The position numbers and the translations under genes are program-made. The notes under the pieces are model-generated. The model had not been told where the DNA came from, searched no databases, and was given only the letters and a program-made list of their open reading frames with translations. Below, in pieces: positions 37,291 through 45,445 of a stretch of 55,662 nt of DNA. Positions within the stretch are counted from its first letter, which is position 1. Each line of letters opens with the position of its first letter. The DNA is taken from assembly GCA_013314855.1 (NCBI GenBank), contig JABUEW010000010.1, positions 1 through 55,662 on the forward strand. The letters run 5' to 3'. This DNA comes from Bacillota bacterium (lineage in GTDB: Bacteria > Bacillota > Clostridia > Acetivibrionales > DUMC01).

Positions 37291-37370
37291 GCAAGTGCCG
37301 CAAAATATCGGCTTGATAGGGGAAACAGGTGAGAATCCTGTGCGGTCCCGCCGCTGTAAAAGGGATGTCC
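37291..37370 (+). ncRNA. Cobalamin-riboswitch-like 5' half in the thrS leader
   Basis: The stretch has, in the right order and spacing, the conserved 5' core of the cobalamin aptamer: a GTGCC/GGC arm (37295-37313), GATAGGGGAA (37315-37324), GGTGAGAATCC (37328-37338) and CCCGCCGCTGTAA (37347-37359). The second half expected of the aptamer, with the GCCACTG box and GGGAAGG, is not found in the 75 bases before the T-box stem I. It therefore looks like a truncated aptamer fused to the T-box leader, either a relic or a reduced element. A weak promoter (TGAAAT, 17 bp, TATAAT ending near 37220) lies upstream, so this would be transcribed in the thrS leader. Confidence 0.55.
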
Positions 37371-37435
37371 ATATCATCTTAAGATATTGACACACACAAT
37401 ACATACAGCTATAATTAAATGTAGATATTTATTAA

Positions 37436-37634
37436 TCCGGCAGTGACGAGAAGAGTAGGCTGCCCTATTCCCTCAAGAGAGAAGGTGTAGTTGCTGGAAG
37501 CACCTTTAGGGAAAAGCAGTTGAAGACCACCTCTGAGCTGGAAAGGTGATTCCTATATAATCATAATGAGTTCAAAGTAGGGTGGAACCACGGGAGAAGG
37601 CTCTCGTCCCTTGTAGAGGGATGAGAGCCTTTTT
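37436..37634 (+). promoter_or_regulatory. Threonine T-box leader with terminator/antiterminator
   Basis: Stem I starts at GGCAGTGACGAGAAGAGTA (from 37439). AGAGAG (37476-37481) and the distal GCTGGAAGCACC match the T-box stem I consensus. The specifier loop GAAGACCACC (37523-37532) contains ACC, a threonine codon. The T-box AGGGTGGAACCACGG (37579-37593) forms the antiterminator that reads uncharged tRNA. The competing terminator is a 15-bp stem (37597-37611 with 37617-37631) ending in TTTTT. Uncharged tRNA-Thr would thus turn thrS on. Confidence 0.93.
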
Positions 37635-37683
37635 AATGAGAACGGTGAGTAAGTAAAAATATTGTACCAGGAAGGTGAGTTAT

Positions 37684-39591
37684 ATGATAAAAGTTACTCT
37701 TAAAGATGGAAGTGTTATGGAATTTAACAAAGGCATTACTATTAAGGAAGTTACTGAAAGCATCAGTATAGGGCTTGCCCGGGTAGCCATGGTCTGTGAA
37801 GTTGACGGGGTTGTGCGGGATTTAAGTTATTCTCTTCAAAAAGACTGCAAATTGAACATCCTTACTTTTGAAGATGAAGGGGGGAGGGAAGCATACAGGC
37901 ATACTACTTCCCACATAATGGCCCAGGCTGTAAAAAGACTTTATCCTGATGTTAAACTGGCAATAGGTCCTTCGATTGACACAGGTTTTTACTATGATTT
38001 CGATACGGAAAAGCCATTTTCTGTTGAGGACCTGGAAAAAATAGAAGAGGAAATGAAGAAAATTATCAAGGAAGATTTCACTATTGAAAGATTTACCCTT
38101 CCAAAGGATGAGGCAATTAAATTTATGGAGGAAAAAGGTGAGCCGTATAAAGTTGAATTAATAAAGGATTTACCGGAAGGAGAAGAAATATCTTTTTATA
38201 AGCAGGGTGAATTTATAGATTTGTGTGCCGGCCCTCATGTGCCTTCTACAGGGAAAATAAAAGCTTTCAAGCTTTTATCCGTTGCAGGTGCCTATTGGAG
38301 AGGAAATGAAAAAAATAAAATGTTGCAGAGAATATACGGTACTTCCTTCCCGAAAAAAAGCCAGTTGGATGAATACCTTTTCAGGCTTGAAGAAGCCAAA
38401 AAGAGAGACCACAGGAAGTTGGGAAGAGAACTTGACCTTTTTGATATTATGGAGGAAGGCCCCGGATTTCCTTTCTTTCTTCCCAAAGGTATGGTCTTGA
38501 GAAATGTACTTGAAGACTACTGGCGTGAAGAACATAGAAAGAGAGGGTACCAGGAAATAAGGACACCCATTATTCTCAATGAAGATTTGTGGCATCGTTC
38601 AGGCCATTGGGACCATTATAAAGAAAATATGTACTTTACTAAAATAGATGATGAAAACTATGCAATAAAGCCAATGAACTGCCCAGGTGGAATGTTGGTT
38701 TATAAAAGAAGGCTGCATTCTTACAGGGATTTGCCCCAAAGGATGGCAGAGATGGGACTTGTCCACAGGCATGAGCTTTCCGGGGTGCTTCATGGGTTAA
38801 TGAGAGTTAGATGTTTTACTCAGGATGATGCCCATATATTTATGACACCCGAGCATGTCAAAGATGAAGTTCAAGGGGTAATTAACCTTATTGACGATTT
38901 TTACAGGGTGTTTGGTTTTAAATACCATGTAGAGCTTTCTACCAGGCCTGAGAATTCCATGGGTTCAGAGGAACAATGGGAAATGGCAACCAATGCATTA
39001 AAGGATGCAATGGAATCTATTGGCATGAAGTATAAAATTAATGAGGGGGATGGTGCGTTTTACGGCCCCAAAATAGACTTTCATCTCGAGGATTCCATAG
39101 GACGTACCTGGCAATGCGGGACTATACAACTTGATTTTCAGATGCCCGAAAGGTTTGATTTAACATATATAGGGCCTGACGGCGAAAAACACAGACCTGT
39201 AATGATCCACAGGGTTGTCTTTGGAAGCATAGAGAGGTTTATTGCAATACTGACTGAGCATTTCGCAGGAGCTTTTCCTGTATGGCTTGCTCCAGTCCAG
39301 GTTAAAATATTGCCCCTTATAGATAAACATTACGAGTATGCGGCTGAAGTAATGAAAATATTGCAACAAAAACGTTTAAGGGTTGAGATGGATTCAAGGA
39401 ATGAGAAAATCGGATACAAAATAAGGGAAGCGCAACTTGAAAAGGTACCTTATATGCTGGTTATAGGGGATAAGGAAATGGAAAAGGGTGAAGTTGCTGT
39501 AAGGTCGAGGAAAGAAGGCGACTTAGGTCCTATGGCTGTAGATAAGTTTATAGAGAAAATTACAAATGAAATTAATAAAAAAATATTATAA
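37684..39591 (+). CDS. thrS: Threonyl-tRNA synthetase
   Basis: Class II synthetase, 635 residues from ATG 37684 (AAGGTGAG just upstream; GTG 37675 is in frame but has no site). Domains in order: TGS (1-60), the editing domain with HTTSHIMAQAV and DLCAGPHV, the catalytic core with GPGFPFFLPKG, CPGGMLVYKR, RHELSGVLHGL and RVRCFTQDDAHIF, and the C-terminal anticodon-binding domain (VQVKILPLIDKHYEYA). Full length and intact. It is controlled by the T-box leader in front. Confidence 0.97.
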   Translation: MIKVTLKDGSVMEFNKGITIKEVTESISIGLARVAMVCEVDGVVRDLSYSLQKDCKLNILTFEDEGGREAYRHTTSHIMAQAVKRLYPDVKLAIGPSIDTGFYYDFDTEKPFSVEDLEKIEEEMKKIIKEDFTIERFTLPKDEAIKFMEEKGEPYKVELIKDLPEGEEISFYKQGEFIDLCAGPHVPSTGKIKAFKLLSVAGAYWRGNEKNKMLQRIYGTSFPKKSQLDEYLFRLEEAKKRDHRKLGRELDLFDIMEEGPGFPFFLPKGMVLRNVLEDYWREEHRKRGYQEIRTPIILNEDLWHRSGHWDHYKENMYFTKIDDENYAIKPMNCPGGMLVYKRRLHSYRDLPQRMAEMGLVHRHELSGVLHGLMRVRCFTQDDAHIFMTPEHVKDEVQGVINLIDDFYRVFGFKYHVELSTRPENSMGSEEQWEMATNALKDAMESIGMKYKINEGDGAFYGPKIDFHLEDSIGRTWQCGTIQLDFQMPERFDLTYIGPDGEKHRPVMIHRVVFGSIERFIAILTEHFAGAFPVWLAPVQVKILPLIDKHYEYAAEVMKILQQKRLRVEMDSRNEKIGYKIREAQLEKVPYMLVIGDKEMEKGEVAVRSRKEGDLGPMAVDKFIEKITNEINKKIL

Positions 39592-39607
39592 ATTTGCAAA
39601 CTCTAAA

Positions 39608-39636
39608 TTGACAACTTAATGAACTTGTGCTATCAT
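39608..39636 (+). promoter_or_regulatory. Promoter of the infC operon
   Basis: A perfect TTGACA (39608-39613), a 17-bp spacer and TATCAT (39631-39636), starting 16 bases after the thrS stop. Confidence 0.7.
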
Positions 39637-39941
39637 AAAAAAGCAAAATAAAGAAGAAGTCAACCACTTCTCACCTTGCGAACAGTGCGTTTGTCAAGGT
39701 TAATAACTATGATACAGCGGGCCAGGTTAGGTTAACTGTGTTATGTTAAGGAGTTATAAAAGGTAGGACCTTTTAGGAAAAAGTGGATTGAGTTCTTCAA
39801 TCCACTTTAATTATTATTAATTAATTACTATATAAAGTAATTGTTATATTAAATTTGAGGGGATAATTAAACAGGAAAATATTAACAGGTGATGGAGGTT
39901 CAATGCTTCTTGCCTGGAAAACTTGATGGAGGTGTCTGGTT
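39637..39941 (+). promoter_or_regulatory. infC leader with attenuator hairpin
   Basis: About 300 bases of untranslated leader. A hairpin of 11 bp (39781-39791 with 39797-39807) followed by TAATTATTATT looks like an attenuator. In low-GC Firmicutes this operon is controlled by L20 binding its leader; the length and position fit that, but I could not recognise the L20-binding core by eye. GGAGG at 39928-39932 serves infC. Another GATGGAGG at 39892-39899 precedes an ATG at 39903 that opens only a short frame. Confidence 0.5.
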
Positions 39942-40451
39942 ATTATAAAAGATCAATTAATGGTAAATGAGGAAATAAGGGACAAAGAAGTACGGCTAAT
40001 TGACGTTGATGGGACAATGATAGGTATTATGTCTGCGAAAGAAGCACAGAAGATAGCAAATTCGAGGAATTTGGATTTAGTTAAGATTGCCCCGAAGGCT
40101 AATCCACCGGTTTGTAGAATAATGGATTACGGTAAATATATGTTTGAGCTTTCCAAAAAAGAAAAAGAGGCCAGGAAAAATCAGAAAGTTATCAATGTCA
40201 AGGAAGTACGTATGAACCCTACAATTGAGGAGAATGACTTTAACTTTAAAGCAAAGAATGCCATGAGGTTTCTTCAGGATGGAGATAAGGTTAAAGTTAT
40301 TGTAAGGTTCAGAGGTAGGGAAATAAATTACACCTCAATAGGGCAAGAAATGTTGGAAAGGTTTGCAGAAGCTGTTAAAGATGTAGGAGTGGTTGAGAAA
40401 AAACCGAGACTTGAAGGTAAAAATATGGTTATGATACTGAACCCGAAATAA
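39942..40451 (+). CDS. infC: Translation initiation factor IF-3, AUU start
   Basis: IF-3 binds the 30S subunit and proofreads start codons. The conserved body (VNEEIRDKEVRLIDVDG, PPVCRIMDYGKY, KEKEARKNQK, FRGREINYTSIGQEMLERF) is clear. The first ATG in frame (39960) lies 27 bases after GGAGG and inside the conserved N-terminus. ATT at 39942, 9 bases after GGAGG, gives MIKDQLMVNEEIR, which lines up with the MISKDFIINEQIR start of B. subtilis IF-3. An AUU start is the known autoregulatory device of infC, because IF-3 rejects it. The product is then 169 residues. Confidence 0.93.
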   Translation: MIKDQLMVNEEIRDKEVRLIDVDGTMIGIMSAKEAQKIANSRNLDLVKIAPKANPPVCRIMDYGKYMFELSKKEKEARKNQKVINVKEVRMNPTIEENDFNFKAKNAMRFLQDGDKVKVIVRFRGREINYTSIGQEMLERFAEAVKDVGVVEKKPRLEGKNMVMILNPK

Positions 40452-40478
40452 AGTTATTTTAAGGAGGAGAATAAGAAG

Positions 40479-40676
40479 ATGCCTAAAATTAAGACACATA
40501 GTTCTTCTAAGAAACGGTTCAATTTAACAGGAAAAGGAAGGATAAAGAGGGCCAAGGCCTATAAAAGACATATTCTAACAAAGAAAACCGCTAAGAGGAA
40601 AAGGAACCTAAGAAAAGGTACTTTAGTTTCTAATGCAAATTATTCGACAGTTAAGGCATTGATTCCATATAAGTAA
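40479..40676 (+). CDS. rpmI: 50S ribosomal protein L35
   Basis: 65 residues, very basic, beginning [20 protein letters not shown], the family signature, and containing [28 protein letters not shown] stands 10 bases upstream. It lies between infC and rplT in the universal order. Confidence 0.97.
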   Translation: MPKIKTHSSSKKRFNLTGKGRIKRAKAYKRHILTKKTAKRKRNLRKGTLVSNANYSTVKALIPYK

Positions 40677-40690
40677 GGAGGGTATATACT

Positions 40691-41047
40691 ATGGCGAGAG
40701 TAAAAGGTGGAGTAAGGACCCGGGCCAGGCATAAAAAAGTGCTTAAACTTGCAAAGGGGTATTTTGGCGGGAAAAGCAAACTCTATAGAATAGCTAACCA
40801 GGCTGTAATGAAGTCTCTTTTCTATGCGTATAGAGACAGGCGCGCAAAAAAAAGAGATTTTAGAAAGCTTTGGATAACTAGAATAAATGCTGCAGCTCGT
40901 ATGAACGGGATGAATTACAGCAGGTTTATGAATGGATTAAAGAAAGCTGGAATAAACCTTAATAGAAAGGTTTTGGCAGACATGGCTGTAAATGATTTTG
41001 AAGCCTTTTCCCAGTTGGTAAATCAGGTTAAAACCGTTATAAATTAG
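40691..41047 (+). CDS. rplT: 50S ribosomal protein L20
   Basis: 118 residues starting [20 protein letters not shown], followed by [19 protein letters not shown] and [15 protein letters not shown]20 assembles early on 23S rRNA and in Firmicutes represses its own operon through the infC leader. AAGGAGGG precedes the ATG. Confidence 0.97.
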   Translation: MARVKGGVRTRARHKKVLKLAKGYFGGKSKLYRIANQAVMKSLFYAYRDRRAKKRDFRKLWITRINAAARMNGMNYSRFMNGLKKAGINLNRKVLADMAVNDFEAFSQLVNQVKTVIN

Positions 41048-41104
41048 GAAAACTTAAGTTGGATGATATTAATGAGGATGTAGTGGACAAGTATGGTAAA
41101 TCCG

Positions 41105-41142
41105 AATACCCCCGGTTTAAATGTGTTAAATACGGGGGTATT
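41105..41142 (+). terminator. Hairpin after rplT
   Basis: AATACCCCCG (41105-41114) pairs perfectly with CGGGGGTATT (41133-41142) around an 18-base loop. The T-run is weak (TTTC). It sits 27 bases before the start of the methyltransferase and could end the ribosomal operon or structure the next leader. Confidence 0.5.
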
Positions 41143-41169
41143 TCAATTGTATGCAGAAAGGATGAAAAA

Positions 41170-42015
41170 ATGAAATTCATATCTAGCAGTAATAATCCCC
41201 TGATTAAAGAAATAAAGTCTTTGAAACTCAGAAAACATAGAGAAGCAAAGGGATTATTTTTCATAGAAGGGGTGAGAATTGTTGAAGAAGCATTAATATC
41301 GGGAGCCGAAATAGAAGAAATAATCATATGTGAGAAAGTAGAAAAGGATGAAAAGATAGCAAAATTACTATCAGCTGCCAATTACAGGGGATATGATATA
41401 TTTGTAGTTCGAGAAAGCCTTTTTAATGATATTTCTGATACACAAACCCCCCAGGGTATACTTGCTGTTGTTAAAATGAACTCTTATGGTTTAAAAGATA
41501 TTATTGGAGAAAATATCATTGAAGGAAGTGTTAAAAAAAGCACTAAATGCTTTGTTGTTCTCGATACAATACAAGATCCCGGAAATATGGGGACAATTAT
41601 TAGAACTGCTGATGCAGCAGGTTTTAGAGGTGTTATTGCTTCAAAAGATTGTGTTGATCCATATAACCCTAAAGTGTTACGTTCAACTATGGGTTCTATA
41701 TTTCATATACCTATCCATTTATCCCTTAACTTAACAGAAACATTAAAAGAAATAAAGACCAATGGCATAAGAATATATGCTACCCATTTAAAAGGAAATA
41801 AATACTATTATGAGGTTGATATGACTAAAGATATGGCAATAATCATAGGTAATGAGGCCAACGGCATTAGCATGGAATCTGAGTCAATGGCTGATGTACT
41901 AATTAGGATACCCATGCCGGGAAGAGCTGAATCTCTTAATGCTTCAGTGGCAGCAGGTTTGTTGATGTATGAACCGCTCCGGCAAAAGGCCTCTCGGGAA
42001 AGTGCCTTGCGGTAA
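41170..42015 (+). CDS. TrmH/SpoU-family rRNA 2'-O-methyltransferase
   Basis: 281 residues from ATG 41170 (AGAAAGGA 7 bases upstream; the frame is open further but lacks a site). The N-terminal substrate-binding domain starts ISSSNNPLIKEIKSLKLRKHR and FFIEGVRIVEEAL. The SPOUT methyltransferase domain has VLDTIQDPGNMGTIIRTADA, KVLRSTMGSIFHIPI, IIIGNEANGIS and IPMPGRAESLNASVAAG, the knot motifs of the SpoU family. It probably methylates a ribose of 23S rRNA or tRNA; RlmB-like by length, target unknown. Confidence 0.9.
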   Translation: MKFISSSNNPLIKEIKSLKLRKHREAKGLFFIEGVRIVEEALISGAEIEEIIICEKVEKDEKIAKLLSAANYRGYDIFVVRESLFNDISDTQTPQGILAVVKMNSYGLKDIIGENIIEGSVKKSTKCFVVLDTIQDPGNMGTIIRTADAAGFRGVIASKDCVDPYNPKVLRSTMGSIFHIPIHLSLNLTETLKEIKTNGIRIYATHLKGNKYYYEVDMTKDMAIIIGNEANGISMESESMADVLIRIPMPGRAESLNASVAAGLLMYEPLRQKASRESALR

Positions 42016-42048
42016 AGGGTTACCCTCCTATACTCCTATTTAGCGCAT

Positions 42049-42441
42049 TTATAGTATATTTTCCAAATTAAAAGCCATTTTTTCCGGTATATGTTTTATA
42101 TATTGCTTTAAAAGGGCTGCTTCTGCCAGCGTTAATGAAAGTTCTTTTGCTTTTAGAAACTCTGATGCCCTTACTAATGCACTATCAATATTATCTATTT
42201 CAAAATGGCTTTGCAGCATAGCCCAGTTACCCTGTACCTTGGACCAATATTGTCTAATATATTCCAATTCCTCCTCTGCCTTCTGCCAACTGCTATCCTT
42301 AACATGATTTTCCATCCGGATAATATGTTCTTCCAATAGCTTTGAATTTTTGCCAAGCATATGGTTTGTAAAAATACCTGAAGAAATAATTACTAGTAAT
42401 AATAGTGATATAATAAGAATAACTTTTAAGAAATGTTTCAT
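42049..42441 (-). CDS. DUF4363 family protein
   Basis: 130 residues from the ATG at 42441, with GGGAGG 12-15 bases upstream. One N-terminal membrane segment (FLKVILIISLLLLVIISSGIF) and a helical outer part with SSWQKAEEELEYIRQYWSKV and AKELSLTLAEAALLKQYIKHIP. The pattern and the partner gene fit DUF4363, which regularly travels with DUF421 proteins in Clostridia and Bacilli. Function unknown. It lies 25 bases downstream of the DUF421 gene. Confidence 0.8.
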   Translation of the reverse strand: MKHFLKVILIISLLLLVIISSGIFTNHMLGKNSKLLEEHIIRMENHVKDSSWQKAEEELEYIRQYWSKVQGNWAMLQSHFEIDNIDSALVRASEFLKAKELSLTLAEAALLKQYIKHIPEKMAFNLENIL

Positions 42442-42466
42442 AAAGCTGTAAAACCTCCCATATTCT

Positions 42467-43141
42467 TTATTTGCTTTTTTCTTGATAATACAAATTGCCG
42501 TTGGTATCGAGGCTTGCAAATAAGACATTATTTAAATTATCAATTCCGAAATTCCTTAATTCATTTTTTAACCACTCTGTATTCAGGTTTGCTTTTTGGA
42601 GATTTTTTATCATTACTCTTCCATCAATAATCAAATCGAGGGGTAAACCCTCATATTTGGTAGAAATATTTAAGTCTTCTGCATTAACCGGCCTTTTTTG
42701 GGATTTTGGTATTATGCTCAGCTGTCCATTTGTCTCAAGTATTGCAAATTCAACATCCGATATGTTATAAATGTTTGAACTCCTTAACTGCTCTAAAAGA
42801 TCATTTAATGTATACATTTCTTTTCTAAGATTTTGTTCATTAATTTTTCCGTTTTCTATTAATATACTTGGAGTACCACATATTACTCCCCTAGCCCATA
42901 CATTTAACATAGAAATAAATGACAATAACATTTGAGCTATTAAAAGTGTTAATATAGGGATAATACCGTTAATAAGAGGTATTGCCGTATCTTGCATGGG
43001 AACTGCCGCCAGTTCCGATATCATAATTGCAACTACAAGTTCAAAAGGCTGAAGCTGCCCTATTTGTCTTTTTCCCATAATCCTCATTACTACAACAACA
43101 AGAAAATATAGTATTAAAGTCCTTATAAAAACAATAAGCAT
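42467..43141 (-). CDS. DUF421 (YetF-like) membrane protein
   Basis: 224 residues from the ATG at 43141, which has AAAGGATG about 7 bases upstream (a longer frame begins at 43168). Three membrane segments at the N-terminus contain the hallmark MRIMGKRQIGQLQPFELVV and ISELAAVPM. The cytoplasmic domain follows with GTPSILIENGKINEQNLRK and EFAILETNGQLSIIPKS. Bacillus relatives are found in spore and vegetative membranes; their activity is not settled. It is divergent from the spore-coat genes. Confidence 0.88.
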   Translation of the reverse strand: MLIVFIRTLILYFLVVVVMRIMGKRQIGQLQPFELVVAIMISELAAVPMQDTAIPLINGIIPILTLLIAQMLLSFISMLNVWARGVICGTPSILIENGKINEQNLRKEMYTLNDLLEQLRSSNIYNISDVEFAILETNGQLSIIPKSQKRPVNAEDLNISTKYEGLPLDLIIDGRVMIKNLQKANLNTEWLKNELRNFGIDNLNNVLFASLDTNGNLYYQEKSK

Positions 43142-43316
43142 GCATAGCCATCCTTTCAAATCAAACAAATTAAAACATACGGTCTATTTTATTATCCCGT
43201 ATTATACATTTCTTATTCATTTTTAAACTTTTATACTTTTTTATGCTTTATGTATAATATGAGAAAATTTGCAGATTATAATTTACGAAAACAAAATAAG
43301 TAAAAGGAGGATGTTT

Positions 43317-43514
43317 ATGACGTTAACTACAAAAGAGCTACTATTAATCCAGGACAATATAAAGATGACAGAAAATACTGTTAAGTTTATGGAAGGGTGT
43401 GCAGAAATTGCTTCTGACCCTCAAGTAAAAAGTATGTGCCAGCAAATGGCCAAAGATCACCAGAATGATATACAGATGCTGATGAAACACATTAATTCAG
43501 CAACAATGCAATAA
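43317..43514 (+). CDS. Small helical protein, probably spore-coat related
   Basis: 65 residues from ATG 43317 (AAAGGAGG 43302-43309; ATG 43311 is too close). It reads as two amphipathic helices, LTTKELLLIQDNIKMTENTV and DPQVKSMCQQMAKDHQNDIQ, with two cysteines. This is half of a ferritin-like or CotF-like bundle. It is followed 15 bases later by the CotF-family gene, and the two are probably expressed together late in sporulation (inference). Confidence 0.65.
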   Translation: MTLTTKELLLIQDNIKMTENTVKFMEGCAEIASDPQVKSMCQQMAKDHQNDIQMLMKHINSATMQ

Positions 43515-43529
43515 TTGGAGGTGGGAATA

Positions 43530-43802
43530 ATGAGAAGTATAACTGATAAGGAAATTGTAAATGTACTATTGGACCAGCATAAACTTAGTGCAACATCTTT
43601 AACTAATTTAGTCCTTGAAAGTGTAAACCAGAACCTGAGAAATGATGTGACGAATATACTAAACAAGACTTTCAAACATCAAAAGCAGATATTTGATTTT
43701 ATGACACAAAAAGGCTGGTACCAGGTGCAAAGCGCAAGTCAACAGCAAATATCCCAGGCACAGCAGGAAATGGGCAGGATTCAACAAACTTTTACTATGT
43801 AA
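43530..43802 (+). CDS. CotF-family spore coat protein
   Basis: 90 residues from ATG 43530 with TTGGAGGTGG just upstream. The sequence SITDKEIVNVLLDQHKLSAT, LVLESVNQNLRNDVTNIL and the ending DFMTQKGWYQVQSAS with a Gln-rich tail match the coat F domain of Bacillus and Clostridium spore coats. Its presence indicates a spore former. Confidence 0.85.
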   Translation: MRSITDKEIVNVLLDQHKLSATSLTNLVLESVNQNLRNDVTNILNKTFKHQKQIFDFMTQKGWYQVQSASQQQISQAQQEMGRIQQTFTM

Positions 43803-43834
43803 AGTAAAAGATATTACGCTAATGGAGGATAACT

Positions 43835-43996
43835 ATGAAGTGTAAAGATTGTATAAATTTCAGGCAGTCAAGCAGGATGGAATCCGGAAGGGAGATTTCA
43901 CCCGGAATAAAGTCAGAAAAAGGAACATGCAGTATAAACAATGCGAGGTGCAAAGCTGAGGATGAGTGCAGATACGGAGGTTTCTCCCAAAAGTAA
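43835..43996 (+). CDS. 53-residue cysteine-rich protein
   Basis: A short gene, ATG 43835 with GGAGG 7-11 bases upstream, ending at TAA 43994. Five cysteines: MKCKDCINF at the N-terminus (C3, C6) and GTCSINNARCKAEDECRYG (C32, C39, C45). The spacing resembles small zinc- or metal-binding knuckles. It lies 32 bases after the CotF gene and before a strong terminator, so it is probably the third gene of that operon. No function can be assigned. Confidence 0.65.
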   Translation: MKCKDCINFRQSSRMESGREISPGIKSEKGTCSINNARCKAEDECRYGGFSQK

Positions 43997-44014
43997 ACTG
44001 TAACGAGGAAGGAC

Positions 44015-44052
44015 TGAGGCTGTTTTAAAAGAAAGACAGCCTCAATTTTTTT
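44015..44052 (+). terminator. Strong Rho-independent terminator of the coat operon
   Basis: TGAGGCTGT (44015-44023) pairs with ACAGCCTCA (44036-44044) and is followed by a run of seven T (44046-44052). It is the clearest terminator in the window. Confidence 0.9.
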
Positions 44053-44142
44053 ATAATACTTTTTAATAATTTAATTTGTTATGCAGTTATATTCAAGAAC
44101 TGTTGTTACATATAAATACATAGGTGTATAGGTGTGATGAAT

Positions 44143-45345
44143 ATGCGACGAATACTTTTGCCGTTTATTATTTTAATAATTATTGCCATTCCGTTGGAAA
44201 AAGCTTGGGCAGACGATTATCCGGAAGAGGCAATCGATTTAGACCTTTTTAATATAGATGATTGCAGTGTATCTACAGGACAAGTTCCTATAATAAATGC
44301 CGCTGCTGCAATAGTTATGGATATGGAAACAGGAAGGGTGCTGTTTGAAAAAAATGCTTATGCAAAGCTTCCTATTGCCAGTACCACTAAAATAATGACA
44401 GGAATTATCGCCATAGAAATGGGCAATTTGGATGATGAGGTTACAGTAAGTAAACAGGCAAGCGAGATATGGGGTTCTGATATTGGTTTGCAACCCGGTG
44501 AAAAGCTAAAGTTGAGGGATTTATTATACGGACTTATGCTCAGTTCGGGAAATGATGCTGCCATAGCTATTGCAGAACATATAGGAGGTACTCTGGAAAA
44601 TTTTCTGGAAATGATGAACAGAAAGGCAAAGCTAATTGGAGCAAGAAACACAAATTTTAAGTCACCCCACGGGCTTGATATGGAAGGCCACTACTCTACT
44701 GCCTACGACCTTGCGCTAATAGCCAAATATGCCCTCGCGAATCCCGTTTTTTCAAAAATTGTTGCGACAAAAGAGGCTGTGATACCAAAAAGAAATCTAC
44801 ATAATACCAATGAAATGCTGGACTTGTACCCGGGAGCTGATGGAGTCAAGACAGGTTATACCGGAAAGGCAGGAAGATGCCTTGTAACATCTGCCACAAG
44901 AGAAGGTTGGAGAATAATTTCCGTAGTACTTAATTGTTCCAGTAGATACACACGAGCACAGAGCAGTAAGAAAATACTGGACTATGCTTTTAACAATTAT
45001 ATAAGGTATACTTTGCTTGAACCGGGAGAAATTATTGGACAATTGCCTGTAGTTAAAGGCTTGGATGAAAATGTGCCCATAGGGACAGTAGATAAAATAA
45101 TATATCCGTTAACAAAGGATGAGCTAGAAAGATTGGAAAAGAAGGTATTACTTCCTGAGAGCTTGAATGCTCCAATTTTTGGTGGAATGGATGCGGGGTA
45201 TATAAAGTTTATGCTGGATGGAAAAGTTTTAGCCGAGTCTAAACTAAAAGTATGGAATGACGTGGCAAGGAAAGACTTTAAGTATTACTTGGATGAAATA
45301 ATTAGGCAATGGTTGAAATTGGTTAAAACATTTTTCTTGATATAA
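44143..45345 (+). CDS. D-alanyl-D-alanine carboxypeptidase (DacF/PBP5-like)
   Basis: Removes the terminal D-alanine of peptidoglycan stem peptides outside the membrane. About 400 residues with a signal peptide (ILLPFIILIIIAIPLEKAWA). The penicillin-binding motifs are all present: STTK with the nucleophile Ser80 and Lys83, SSGNDAAIAIAEHIGG (SxN), and DGVKTGYTGKAG (KTG). A C-terminal PBP5-type domain and an amphipathic tail with a hydrophobic end (KLVKTFFLI) suit membrane attachment. ATG 44143 is best placed relative to AGGTG; ATG 44137 and GTG 44134 are in frame. Nearby coat genes make a sporulation role plausible. Confidence 0.9.
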   Translation: MRRILLPFIILIIIAIPLEKAWADDYPEEAIDLDLFNIDDCSVSTGQVPIINAAAAIVMDMETGRVLFEKNAYAKLPIASTTKIMTGIIAIEMGNLDDEVTVSKQASEIWGSDIGLQPGEKLKLRDLLYGLMLSSGNDAAIAIAEHIGGTLENFLEMMNRKAKLIGARNTNFKSPHGLDMEGHYSTAYDLALIAKYALANPVFSKIVATKEAVIPKRNLHNTNEMLDLYPGADGVKTGYTGKAGRCLVTSATREGWRIISVVLNCSSRYTRAQSSKKILDYAFNNYIRYTLLEPGEIIGQLPVVKGLDENVPIGTVDKIIYPLTKDELERLEKKVLLPESLNAPIFGGMDAGYIKFMLDGKVLAESKLKVWNDVARKDFKYYLDEIIRQWLKLVKTFFLI

Positions 45346-45445
45346 GCTATTTTTCTAAAAAAAATCCAACTTTGTCTAAAAAGAAGCACCACCTACTTTA
45401 AGTAATTTGTGATAAATTAATTAATAGAATGAGGTGTTGCTAAAT

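Noticed and set aside
37365-37440. Completion of a full cobalamin riboswitch between the 5' half and the T-box
   Set aside because: I looked for GCCACTG and GGGAAGG on the plus strand here and found neither; CAGTG at 37441 belongs to T-box stem I.
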